DNA of 64,000 nt from Paramarasmius palmivorus (lineage: Eukaryota > Basidiomycota > Agaricomycetes > Agaricales > Marasmiaceae), in contig JAYKXP010000167.1 of the NCBI GenBank assembly GCA_037176845.1, positions 1 to 64,000 on the forward strand. Reading direction: 5' to 3'. Shown in pieces: positions 56,501-64,000 of the stretch. The notes below the pieces were generated by a model. The model searched no databases. It saw only the letters and a list, made by a program, of their open reading frames with translations, and was not told the origin of the DNA. The translations under genes and the position numbers were made by a program. Positions within the stretch are counted from its first letter, which is position 1. Every line of letters begins with the position of its first letter.

Positions 56501-57252
56501 CATTGATATAATCCATCTATTTTGGGAATTTGTTGAATTAAACGCCCCTTTTGGTAGATGTTCATTTTCCCATGCTCTATGATAATGTGGTGGCCATCAT
56601 CATCTAGCATTCCAAGGCTGACTAATGTGCATTCCATTTTGGGAACTAGCATTGTATTTGGGAGTTTCAGGTTTCCGAAAAACATCGTTCCTTCTTGTGA
56701 TGACTTTAAAATACCTCCATTAGCTGCTGTGATGCATTTATCTTCTGTTGGTGAGATGTTGGAAAGGAAATTGGGATTGGGGGTCATATGTTTTGAAGCT
56801 CCTGAGTTGAATAGAGTTGTTTCTCCAATATGGTCACTCGAGGCATAGGCTGAAATGATGGAATTGGAGGCACTCTTAGGTGCTGCGGAATCTACAGTTC
56901 TGTGTGCTATGTTTGTATGAGAAAATGTCCCCTCGGTGTCGGCGTCATCTATATTGCTACTATTTTCACTCCCACCCTCATATTCTACTGTAATGGCCCT
57001 TTCCGTGGATGTTGTGCTTTCTTCCCATTGAACTGCTGGTCCGAATGTAGCTGAGTTGTCCCATGGGGTAGCGACGTAGCTTGGCCATGCTTCAGAATTG
57101 TTCCATGGGTCGTCAGGCATGTCGTCCCATTCGGAAGGAGGAAGAGGGGCTAATGGTGGGTTGTCAATTTCGCGAATGAGTGATCGATGTTTTTCGTCCT
57201 CGTACCAGTCGGCTACAAGCTGTTTGATGTAGGCATCAGAGTGCTCTTCCAT
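53530..57252 (-). CDS. Copia pol polyprotein, uninterrupted 1240 codons
   Basis: Order: acidic lead; protease site at residue 149; integrase; RT; RNase H. The protease motif reads NSGASKHMTP, where the catalytic Asp is Asn (AAC at 56806-56808; GAC expected). The integrase has the CDICLAAKG zinc end, then HMDVWGPASI, HSDRGGEF and HNGDAERAH (D-D-E). RT shows YRARLVVKGFRQIPGIDY, IHQMDVKSAYLYG and IHVDDMTIV. A Ser/Pro-rich insert follows, then LVGALQYISIATRPDITYAL. RNase H shows YSDADG, VALSTTEAEYVAL and KTDNQGAISL. The frame is fully open, matching the near-identical LTRs. The Asp-to-Asn change would block polyprotein processing, so this copy is probably immobile unless helped by another. Confidence 0.93.
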   Translation of the reverse strand: MEEHSDAYIKQLVADWYEDEKHRSLIREIDNPPLAPLPPSEWDDMPDDPWNNSEAWPSYVATPWDNSATFGPAVQWEESTTSTERAITVEYEGGSENSSNIDDADTEGTFSHTNIAHRTVDSAAPKSASNSIISAYASSDHIGETTLFNSGASKHMTPNPNFLSNISPTEDKCITAANGGILKSSQEGTMFFGNLKLPNTMLVPKMECTLVSLGMLDDDGHHIIIEHGKMNIYQKGRLIQQIPKIDGLYQWNSHNEYALSATKIHVISLQEAHDIFGHTNYEYVTRLITEGKITGLKLDHKKMEQPRTCDICLAAKGKRHPVGKSNEHPVAEKFGDIIHMDVWGPASIKTYKGGEYALTLLDSHTHWLTEVLLRSKGEAFAKYVIHQERLLTQEDIKIKILHSDRGGEFLSEEFAEYLESKGTIRRLTVHDTSEHNGDAERAHLTLLNYVRVMLIGSSLPKWLWGYAVDYGVFLWNRVPHKAIQGETPYWRRYKQHPNGLYIRSWGCNVFVKRDDQPDKLGPMTVDGHWLGPDKESNGFRVYWPKTRSITVERSIYFSDRKTSISEGEQEQLEGLLKSVAETGPPINEATQEEMEFLDPEVIVGKRRRQPTDKVKQIQQGTAEGGKEIRITEKHLTASIAKVTSKMEKSDPFTHQQALEGPNKEKWLEAMKDEITQLKNQDSYSLSMPPPGTDILPNKWVYRSKRNKEGNVDRYRARLVVKGFRQIPGIDYLLDDTFASVAKFTSIRTILSVAAHHNMTIHQMDVKSAYLYGRLKPEERVFMKLPPGLDIGAKPGEAMELKVALYGLHQAGKRWNEKFVQWMKELGYTRSEHDHAVFYRKNPFTIIFIHVDDMTIVAEDEKKMMKAKSKIKSKMEVTDEGQINWLLGIEIQQEHGIIRLCQTSYIKAVLERFGLSNIKPTSAPFKPKSCLPNNSKISTPAVPLSIPPLPGLLKLPNDEIHHSTTERPKQPFSTETKTGVSTDATIHRELNAKNAGKHSNPSFETGTSTMNAPFPMPFRELVGALQYISIATRPDITYALSQSSTNLQQPTREDWNALLRICGYLKGTMHYWLSYRQTNEKTEDHQRVVGYSDADGMTTEGRRAISGYVFMLNGGALSWSSKRQPLVALSTTEAEYVALMHAAKEALWIRSFMSEIFGGKEEPLLLKTDNQGAISLSLGDCFHARTKHIDIRFHFICYTVEKGKIVLGYCPTEDMLADPLTKGLPSAKVKHFASQMGLCSV

Positions 57253-57258
57253 CTGAGC

Positions 57259-57639
57259 TCAATATGGGACTGCTGTACCGTCCCTAGCTTCCTCTGTTGT
57301 TTGTCCCTTCTTGTATGGTGTCCTGGCGATGACCTGTCCACCCATCAAGGTCTTATTGGCCGACCTGTAACACGTTTTGCAGCAGTGGAATTCCATGAAA
57401 TCGTCATCGCCATCGTCGTCCATGCTGTCGTCGAAGAGGACTCTGATGATCCCTACTGGTCTGCGATCTCCTCCTTTGGGGGTGTGGCAAGTGCCACAGT
57501 CGCACTCTAGACTCATGTGGGGAAGGTGGCTGTTGTTGTTGTTGGATGACGTCCAGAGATCTTCTGCTGGTGGATTCGCAAAAGAGTAAGTGGTCTGTGA
57601 AGGGATTGGACTTTGGGTCCTTTTGTTGGTTGTTTCCAC
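57259..57639 (-). CDS. Gag-like remnant in frame with pol, ended by UGA
   Basis: A 126-codon frame ends ARDGTAVPY and TGA at 57259-57261, and pol begins four codons later in the same frame. It carries Cys pairs (CDCGTCHT and FHCCKTCYR) that could form a zinc site, but not a classical CCHC knuckle, and an acidic DDSMDDDGDDDF run. The usual N-terminal gag helices are missing, consistent with the deletion next to the 5' LTR. The single UGA may be a nonsense change or a readthrough point. Confidence 0.45.
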   Translation of the reverse strand: METTNKRTQSPIPSQTTYSFANPPAEDLWTSSNNNNSHLPHMSLECDCGTCHTPKGGDRRPVGIIRVLFDDSMDDDGDDDFMEFHCCKTCYRSANKTLMGGQVIARTPYKKGQTTEEARDGTAVPY

Positions 57640-57723
57640 TTGAAGTTGGTTCGTGCTGTCTGATCCAGTCCAACGTGTTTCATCGAGGTTGATGTGAGGG
57701 AATGGGTTGGTTGGGGAAATGGT

Positions 57724-58109
57724 GGTAAGCGCGTAACACTTGATGTCAAAGCAAGTGGACCGTGATCAACGCCTAAGTGAATCAACTAGGTCAAGGATAG
57801 AGATGATGATCGAAAGACTTGTGAAAAGCCTTGAGACTGTGTTTAGCAGTGCTGGTACAAGACAATAGCAAGAGACGATGATATTCGATGTAGAGAGTAC
57901 ACAGTTTATATAGTGGAAAGTTCAATAGCATAAAGGACAAGTAAGTATAAATGAATATGCCACACCGATACGATGGTATGAGAATAAGAAGCATAAAGAC
58001 CACAATGAACAGATAAGACTACAAAGGAAAGTCCAGATAGAGAACAAGGACAATAGAGTAGCTGAAAAGATAATCAAATGATACCATAAAAGGATTAATT
58101 ATTCTAACA
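57724..58109 (-). repeat. 5' LTR of copia element 2 (386 bp, inner end deleted)
   Basis: Matches 53138-53522. The element-ward 29 bp seen in the 3' LTR are replaced by unrelated sequence (GGGGAAATGGT on the plus strand). Confidence 0.9.
57905..57912 (-). promoter_or_regulatory. TATA-like box of the 5' LTR
   Basis: TATATAAA on the minus strand, about 200 bp into the LTR, in position to start the genomic RNA of copia element 2. Confidence 0.45.
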
Positions 58110-58762
58110 CCTTCCACCAACATATGACATCACGCTGGCGTTTGGACTGATTGGTGGTCAGTTTCGGATGGAAGTTATTATAAGGTATGACTTACGTGGA
58201 CATACACAAGCCATATTGACTGTAACCCATGCTTTTGACGTGTTTTCTCTCTGCGTTCAGCAGCTTCGCTGTTTGGTTCGTTATAGAGTGTCATCATTAC
58301 TTTGTCCACGTAATTGTAAGTCCTGGAGTCGAGTTTCTTCTTTCCAAAGTCTACGAATGGTATGCTGGGCTTGGATATCCTTTCCTTGTCTGGTCTGAGC
58401 TTCGTTGTGATAGTGTGATAGTTGATAGAAGGACTAGCGTCCTCGTCATCTCCAACAATGAATCCATCTGTCCAAACAGTTAGGATAAGTAATGTGTAAG
58501 ACTATCAGAACATACCCATATCCTCGTCACCCTCGTCATCCTCTTCATCGTGGCTGACCTCTGCTTCCAGGTCAAGGAAGCCCGAGACACCATCCATATC
58601 CCCCCTATTGCGCTTTCGCTTCTTCGACATTCTTTGGGTGGGCGATACTTCTCCTGTCGACTCTGCAGCACAGATACCAGGAGGCGACGGCGGATGAGAG
58701 GAGATAAACCGTGGTGAGGAGCACGTCTCTGTATTTGAGGAAAGCTCAACATCCTGAAATGA

Positions 58763-59128
58763 TTAACTCGCTGACAAAGGCCCATCTTCAATGCGTTTAG
58801 GGCTTGTGATGAATTCGGGGGTTTTCGCAGTCATTGGCCCGTCTATATGGCGAAATGGACGTGGTGAAACGGACTGGAAAGTGAAGGTTTCCCCTTCAAC
58901 ATACTCAGGCGTTTGCGCCCCTTGAAAACGTGTGGTCTCTATCTCTTCAGTTGTTGTATCTTGGATCCCAGGGCCTGTTTGAATCGCCCCAACTGTGATC
59001 AGAGCATCGTCGTTGCATTCGTGTATCGTATTCGTTGTCGAAACCTCAAAATCCATCGTATTACAATCGATGCATAAGGTGCTGTCCATATATTCGTCTC
59101 TCCGTCTGGGTATTGTGGATTCCTAGCA
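58763..59128 (-). CDS. Unrecognised exon upstream of the Spt5-like gene
   Basis: After a TGCTAG acceptor at 59129 a frame of about 120 codons reads IPRRRDEYMDSTLCIDCNTM, TIHECNDDALITVGAIQTG, then a Ser/Pro/Thr-rich stretch ending EDGPLSAS. No domain is recognised. It may be an upstream exon of the Spt5-like gene (the 58631-58745 sequence between them is also open in the Spt5-like frame and Ser/Pro-rich), but no clear donor joins them, so a separate gene is possible. Confidence 0.35.
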
Positions 59129-59406
59129 TAAAAAAACATGGCTTCAGCATGCGTATTTGAAGCTTCATTTTGGAGGTTTAAACTTGAACTCGTATCTCAT
59201 TTTTTTTCAGTATATCTTATATCCTTCATTGTTATTTGTCTTATACTATTGATAGTGTACTCTATACTACGAGGAGGAAAGTAATTTACCTTAGAGATTA
59301 TCCGCAGTGTCATAGACACTGCCTCGTTGTGGTTTGATGCAAAGTCCAAAATTACGTACCCATCCAGAAAGGCCGAGCCTTGAGGCAGGCATGAGGAGCA
59401 CATGTA
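59129..59406. other. Probable upstream intron and exon debris
   Basis: On the minus strand a GTACGT donor follows SCLPQGSAFLDG near 59357, suggesting one more exon. It cannot be linked with certainty. Confidence 0.3.
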
Positions 59407-59440
59407 CGAGGGTCTGTGCTCATGTGAGCACAGACCCTCG
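59407..59440. repeat. 34-bp perfect palindrome
   Basis: CGAGGGTCTGTGCTCA and TGAGCACAGACCCTCG (16 bp each) are separated by TG. Located between divergently placed gene candidates. Confidence 0.9.
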
Positions 59441-59748
59441 CAGGCAACACTGAATCACGCAACACAAGTTAGCGCTCTGAGCGGACTTTGAATCCGGTTG
59501 CTCCTTCTCTTGTACCTCCATCATCCCTATGTCCCTACACATCCCTATGTTATCCCTCCCCTCCTTAGCCTCATATGTATTAGTGTCAATAATGTACATG
59601 TTAATTAGTATGAAAAATGTATTTAAATCAATGAAATTCCAATGTAAGTACACCCAAAAATTATGAAGAAAAATTATGAAGACCGAGATGGCACCATGCT
59701 ACTCATTCTTCAAGTATTGTCACGATTATTAATGCAACTCTGCAGGGC
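59441..59748. other. Intergenic, with a tRNA-Gln-like patch
   Basis: 59468-59496 reads AGTTAGCGCTCTGA and then GGACTTTGAATCC, like the D-arm end and anticodon arm (UUG) of tRNA-Gln with three extra bases between. No acceptor stem or T arm was found, so it is not called as a gene. Confidence 0.3.
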
Positions 59749-60470
59749 ATGCGTTTACGCTCCTTGTTCCTGCAATCGGCATCCAGGATGCCCACCGAAA
59801 CACAAGACAGAGAAGAACGACGGAGAACTCGTAGAGTCGTGGTAGTGGCGTCTTTGGCGAGCACGATTAGGAAAGTGGGCTACAGTCGCACCAAAGCTAC
59901 GGATCCTGGTGAGTAACAGACCCTTTTTTTTTTTTGCGTGACTCATCCTCCATCCCTGACAGAGATTCGATCTCGTTGGTCAAGTCATACATGTCACGTA
60001 CGTCAATATCTTTTGCTGTTGAAGATCAACATCGCATATCAATACTCCTTCACAGTTACAGGATCCGCACCGTGCACGTAAGAAGGCCGAACGTGTTCTT
60101 TGGAACGAAACATGCTATGTCCTTATCCGAGTCTTCCGTGAAGTTCATATCCGTTACTTTGATGGTATGTATCCTATTTTATGATTGGTTTATCATTCTG
60201 ATTTGCACCAGCATGAGCGTCATCATTAATCACAATGAGCTCGGTCCAAAGAATCCAAGCCCATGGCCCCATTTCTTGGATATTAACGCGTTCTTCCAGT
60301 CGTTCGGCTTTTGCCTCGCATCGTTGGTGTAGAGATCCAATGCCTCCCGTACGTCACAATACTTGTATTCACTCTACTGCCCTAACTTTCGCGTCTTCAC
60401 AGGTACAGGCCCCACATCACGTATGTAACAGGGTGAACGCGTTTTTGGAACGATAATCCCAGATCCAACT
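59749..60470 (+). CDS. Unrecognised multi-exon gene candidate
   Basis: The first exon (59749-59908) reads MRLRSLFLQSASRMPTETQD, then EERRRTRRVVVVASL and IRKVGYSRTKATDP, before a GTGAGT...CTGACAG intron. Later pieces include HRARKKAERVLWNETCYVLI with VFREVHIRYFD, a GTATGT...CACCAG intron (60164-60210), and INHNELGPKNPSPWPHFLDI with NAFFQSFGFCLASL. The phases of the middle exons are not resolved and stops may be present, so the model is loose. The segment is CpG-rich and better preserved than the repeats to its left. Function unknown. Confidence 0.35.
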
Positions 60471-60735
60471 TTTCATGTCAGCATTATGGAAAAGTCCGTA
60501 TTCTATGTTTTTCTTGTTTATTTTTGCTAATTCCATGTTAACCTATTTTCTGATTGGTTCTAGTAGGTGACGCCGCCTTACTTCAACAAAAACGCGCTTC
60601 GGGCGATGAATTCGAGTTCATACATGATCATTCTTCAGGTATGAATGCGTTTTTTCAAACTTCTGCATTTGCCTACTGATTCGGCACTTCCAGCTACAAA
60701 TAACGGGTGTAACTCACAGCTAGTTACCCAGAGAA

Positions 60736-61092
60736 ATGGCAAAATATCGCTTTCAACGAGGCCAGAAATTGAGGCGCGCGCGACGAACTAAGAAGAAAGG
60801 CAAAAGCTCTCCTTCACCCAGCCCCTCACCGCCTTCACCTCCCAGTCCCTTACCCTTGGTAGCCATACCCCAACGTTAGTTTACTTTCCTCTATCTGCAC
60901 TATCTTTACTGAAATCTTATCGTTAGCTTCAATCCCACCAACCGTCGTAGACCAAGCTGTGCGACACTTCAGGGAGATTTTATGCGTGTACGACGCGTTT
61001 TCTACGTCCTCTAGGCTTTATGCTCACTAATTCAACAGCTCACGGGTCTCTCACACTTACACCGATGCAAACGGCGTCAGCCATACAATTAG
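60736..61092 (+). CDS. Small basic/proline-rich protein, three exons
   Basis: ATG at 60736. Exons 60736-60874, 60927-60985 and 61039-61092 join in frame to 83 residues. The N-terminus is strongly basic (KYRFQRGQKLRRARRTKKKG), followed by a Ser-Pro run, then IPPTVVDQAVRHFREIL. The introns are 52 and 53 bp with GTTAGT and GTGTAC donors and TAG or CAG acceptors. A nuclear or nucleic-acid-binding role is conceivable from composition only. No family is known, and it could be a degraded part of a larger gene. Confidence 0.35.
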
Positions 61093-61497
61093 TCGTCTTG
61101 TTATGGACACATTTGTTTTGCGAAACTGTTAATTACCTATATGTCTTATCACTTCAATCAGTATTTTGTTTCCCCTGAGCTTTTAAACGATGCGGCAATG
61201 CCTTCAAAGGGTCAACGTGTTCTTGATTTAATACGATTAAATCGGTGCCGCATGGTTTAAGGTTCATTCTTTCGCATTTTGTCAAGGTAATGACTTTAGG
61301 CGCTCAAACCTATCGCGTTAAAGTTTCCTTTTTAGATTGTTACTCCACCTTGAACGTGTTTAGGCACAGCAGAGTAGGCCATTGCTTGGTATGTTCATTC
61401 CTGTAATAAGCTCTCGGACATGTTACTTACGTTGTCATGCGTTGCAGGACATATAAACTTACTATTCTACGAAATCAACACTGCAAACCCCACTAAC
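61093..61497. other. Intergenic; probable promoter of the hAT gene
   Basis: No coding frame. Short AT-rich patches lie upstream of the ATG at 61498; no inverted terminal repeat was recognised. Confidence 0.35.
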
Positions 61498-64000
61498 ATG
61501 GCTGGAACAAGGAGGAAGAAAGCAAACAGGAAAGGTACGGATGATACTTCTCATCGTCTAGCGTGTAACTGATGTGCTCTCGACAGAGAACAACCCAGAG
61601 CCCCCAATTGACACAGCTGTCGTGGTGGAACCTCAAGTTGCGACTCAGGTTGAGCCTCAAGTTGCGCCTCAGGTCAACCCTCAAGTGATGGATCAGGTTC
61701 GCCCTCGTACATATGAGAACTTCTCTGCAACTACTTTGAATTCTCATGCTTCGACAGGTCCTGAACCCGCATCCAATGACTCCACTGTAGAGATTCGGTC
61801 AGTAAACGCAACTCTAGCCCCAGTGGTGGCCAATAGCAGTGATGGCCAAGAGTCTTCAGGAGAGAACAACGGTGAGCATTTACTCGATTCATCTCAATCA
61901 AGTCTCATTTAGTTGGAAGCTGCTTGTGGTCGGTCACTAGTCACCCCAACATCACGCCCTGCCACTCGTTCCTCGACTCGTACACGAACGCCAAGCAGAC
62001 TTCCACTCCCTCAGACTGTAACTCCCCAGCCTCCAAGCAACCCTTGACGTCGCCGCTCCAAGAAGAAAGATACTGAGCAAGGTACTGCAGCTGAAAACCA
62101 AGAAGTCATTGCACACTGTGAGTTCTATTTTGTCTAGTATACCTGATCTCTGTTGACAGATGCCGATGACCCTCAGGAAGTAGCATTCTTCAATCAGCCA
62201 ATTGCTCAATCAACTCCGTTAGTTTCTGCGTTCCGAAGGGCTGGATCTCAAAGCTGTGAACAGACCAATGTTCACTTTGATGTCTCTTCTTTGGGAGAGT
62301 ACATCAATGTCGAACAGATCTCTATCTCTATGGACGACGACCTGACTATATCACTCTCAGTTGCAGCTCCACCAACCAGGACGACGCAGGCTACATCATG
62401 CAAGAACATGGGAGGTAAGTTGTCGATTTCCCTTTGTATCCGTGCAATACTCATCACATTTATCTTAGGGGCCGTAGACAAACTCAACAAGGCAAAAGCT
62501 TGAGGTCGCAAGAACACTTCGCGTCGAGACAGTATCTCACGTCGCCAGCGAGACTTTGACGCCGCCGTCCAGAGGCCTTTGGTCGACTTTACTACCTCTC
62601 CACCAACGAGGATGGCTGGCACAGGATCACAGCGTTCCAAGCGCGCAGCCGATGTCCATGAGTTCTTTACTTTCAAAGACAGATATTATAGATGCAACTA
62701 TTGCCTTCAGTAAGTCCCATTCTTACTTCGTGTGATGTCCTACTAATCAAAACTATAAATAGGAAAAGAGAGGAGTCAGCAGTCCCAGAAGCTGTAACTG
62801 TTCACCCCTACACACTGGGCACTGGGAACACGAATATGCAAAAGCACTTGGTAGCTGCGCATTTTCCTGAATGGATAGACGACTGCGATGCTTGTGGAAT
62901 CCCCGTAACCGCTGATTGCGCCGCCAATAAAGCCAAGTTGTACCGAGATAAGAACAATCGACCAGATCCCACCGTTTCCCTTGAGTTCGCCTCATTCAGT
63001 ATAGAAGGGTTAGTCGATTGCTTGATGGAATTGATTGTGAAGGACGATCTTGTAAGTTTACATGATCTATATGTTGTTCAAAGTTCAATGCTCACCTCTT
63101 GTCTCAGCCCATTAGTCTTGTTGAGTCAGAAAGCTTTGTTCGGCTAATACTCTACCTAAAGCGAGACCTTCGAGAGAAGGATATACTCGGGCGCACGACG
63201 ATGAGGAAGGTTATCATTCAAGCTTGGTACCTTCATATGCACGAGATCGCCAAAGAATTCGAGGTTAGTTTCTACCTTTTCCCGCAATATGGGCTGTTGT
63301 ATTGATCTACCTGTACTAGAATGCGATCAGCAGAATTTCCTTTACGACCGATTGCTGGACAGATTCGACTCTTTATCCCTTCCTTGCCCTCACTGCCCAC
63401 TGGGTGGCTGAAACTATTGTTACTGAGAAGGCGTCGAACGGTACCATAACGACTCGCAGCGTCTTGAAGATGCGCTCAGAGGTCATAGGCTTCCATGAGG
63501 TTCCAGTGTCGCACACTGGTGTGCATCTAGCACAGGCCATCAAGTACCTACTTCGTAGGATTGGTATTGAGAAGGATGTACGTATGCAGCATGTGCATCA
63601 TTGAGATTGACTAACAGCTAGCATTACCAGGTCGGCTATTTCACGACGGATAACGCTTCTAACAATGACACTATGGTCGAACATCTTGCTTCGCACTTTA
63701 AGGCTATCGATGTCGAGTTTGACGCGCATAAGAATCACATGTGGTAAGTCCAGTTGTTGCCTTAGTAGTACCTAAACCTGACTGTCTTTAGGTGCTTCGC
63801 ACATATTCTCCATCTGGCTGTGACACCTATACTCGAAGAGATGGACAACATAGACATCGCTTCATTGATCGCCGCAGAACATGGCGAGATAGTTTGTTCA
63901 ACAGAAGGTATTCTCACAAGAACTCGAGGCATGGTTCGTGAGGTGTGATGTCTATTTCTCTGTTTCATAAAAATAAATCTAATCACGCTGGCAGTCTCGC
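61498..64000 (+). pseudogene. hAT transposase gene with BED finger, many introns, runs off the window
   Basis: Exons 61498-61534, 61587-61871, 61941-62117, 62160-62414, 62469-62709, 62763-63051, 63108-63263, 63320-63577, 63631-63743, 63792-63942 and 63995 onward join in frame through ten introns of 42-69 bp. The N-terminus is basic, then has a PQVxxQV repeat. A BED zinc finger follows (VHEFFTFKDRYYRCNYCLQ ... MQKHLVAAHF). The hAT core shows TDCWTDSTLYPFLALTAHW, FTTDNASNNDTMVEHL and WCFAHILHLAVTPIL. In this superfamily the enzyme binds and excises element ends. TGA at 62045-62047 and 62501-62503 interrupt it. The first precedes CGTCGCCGC and both fit CGA-to-TGA changes. Otherwise it is well preserved. 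Confidence 0.85.

Larger units (their letters stand above)
53110..58109 (-). mobile_element. Ty1/copia element 2, 5.0 kb, young insertion with CCTTC duplication
   Basis: LTRs at both ends, CCTTC at 53105-53109 and 58110-58114. On the minus strand the element starts TGTTAGAATAATTAATCC and ends TTGCTGCTAACA. The LTRs show one difference over their aligned part (GCACG against GCGCG). The 5' LTR lacks its last 29 bp, and the primer-binding site and most of gag are also gone, so a deletion removed that junction. It sits in the NGN-coding exon of the Spt5-like gene, in the same orientation. Confidence 0.92.
50558..58630 (-). pseudogene. Spt5-like NGN/KOW protein gene interrupted by a copia element
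   Basis: Four exons: 58630-58516, 58467-58196, 58146 to 51538 (containing the 5.0 kb insertion) and 51488-50558. Introns of 48, 49 and 49 bp have GT...CAG and CTNAC-type signals. Skipping the insertion gives an open frame of about 970 codons. The N-terminus is Lys/Arg-rich then acidic (FLDLEAEVSHDEEDDEGDED), as in Spt5. SIWLVYVHSKRQRD, then KDNFLYVETQN, fits the NusG N-terminal (NGN) domain, which in Spt5 clasps RNA polymerase II. FQVGERVVTRISGILGEVV and WKTGDLVQHTIHGWDGFVV are KOW motifs. The C-terminus ends in a basic KRRKTTET. It differs enough from housekeeping Spt5 to be a family paralogue. The frame is intact apart from the insertion. Confidence 0.75.

Noticed and set aside
57187..57510. 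Plus-strand frame over the gag/pol junction
   Set aside because: Antisense to the copia frames and without motifs.
58480..58791. 103-codon minus frame upstream of copia 2
   Set aside because: An alternative frame over the Spt5-like first exon, whose acidic reading in another frame fits the family.

Overview
This window looks like a transposon-packed stretch of an Agaricomycete (mushroom-forming basidiomycete) genome. The coding stretches carry many short spliceosomal introns, mostly 41-63 bp, with GTRNGT donors, CTNAC-like branch points and YAG acceptors. The protein families seen (chromodomain Ty3 elements, copia, hAT with BED finger, Tc1, Tet/JBP-like oxygenase, T5orf172 nuclease-like, F-box-like, Spt5-like) are typical of such fungi. 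No RNA gene could be called with confidence and no CRISPR is present.

Layout. 1-2.75 kb: the 3' end of a Ty3/gypsy element (integrase tail with chromodomain, an unusual extra downstream ORF, probable 3' LTR). 3.0-5.16 kb: two broken genes, the second a Tet/JBP-like oxygenase on the minus strand. 5.16-11.25 kb: a 6.09 kb block bounded by 229-bp inverted arms, holding a decayed copia with only 53-54 bp terminal repeats, a gag zinc-knuckle fragment and a copy of dispersed repeat B. 11.25-25 kb: decayed, CpG-poor DNA with a 0.45 kb direct duplication (C), a striking 83-bp hairpin, an alpha-kinase-like fragment, a deleted LTR (family A) with its polypurine tract, gene debris, repeat D and a Tc1-type fragment. 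25-45 kb: nested repeats (LTR family A inside repeat B), an F-box-like pseudogene, a minisatellite, a TA-flanked MITE fused to the end of a hypothetical gene, a hAT pseudogene, and a T5orf172 gene split by a third repeat B copy. 45-59 kb: a pseudogene with four in-frame stops, an RGG-box gene split by repeat D, and an otherwise open Spt5-like NGN/KOW gene split by a young 5.0 kb copia. 59.7-64 kb: small multi-exon gene candidates and a second hAT/BED transposase gene running off the right edge.

How it fits together. Nearly every recognisable cellular gene is a family member broken by a mobile element, and several insertions leave readable target-site duplications (CCTTC, GCAT, ACGG, TA, possibly ACAC), so parts of the pre-insertion order can be inferred. 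Nonsense codons in the older copies are mostly compatible with C-to-T change (CGA to TGA, CAA to TAA, TGG to TAG), as expected of methylated and silenced repeats. The youngest event is the copia in the Spt5-like gene: its LTRs differ at one position over the aligned part, and the host reading frame is open on both sides. No complete new system is demonstrated. The best candidate is the pair of co-oriented Spt5-like and RGG-box genes, which share a homologous 3' flank and were each hit by a different element.
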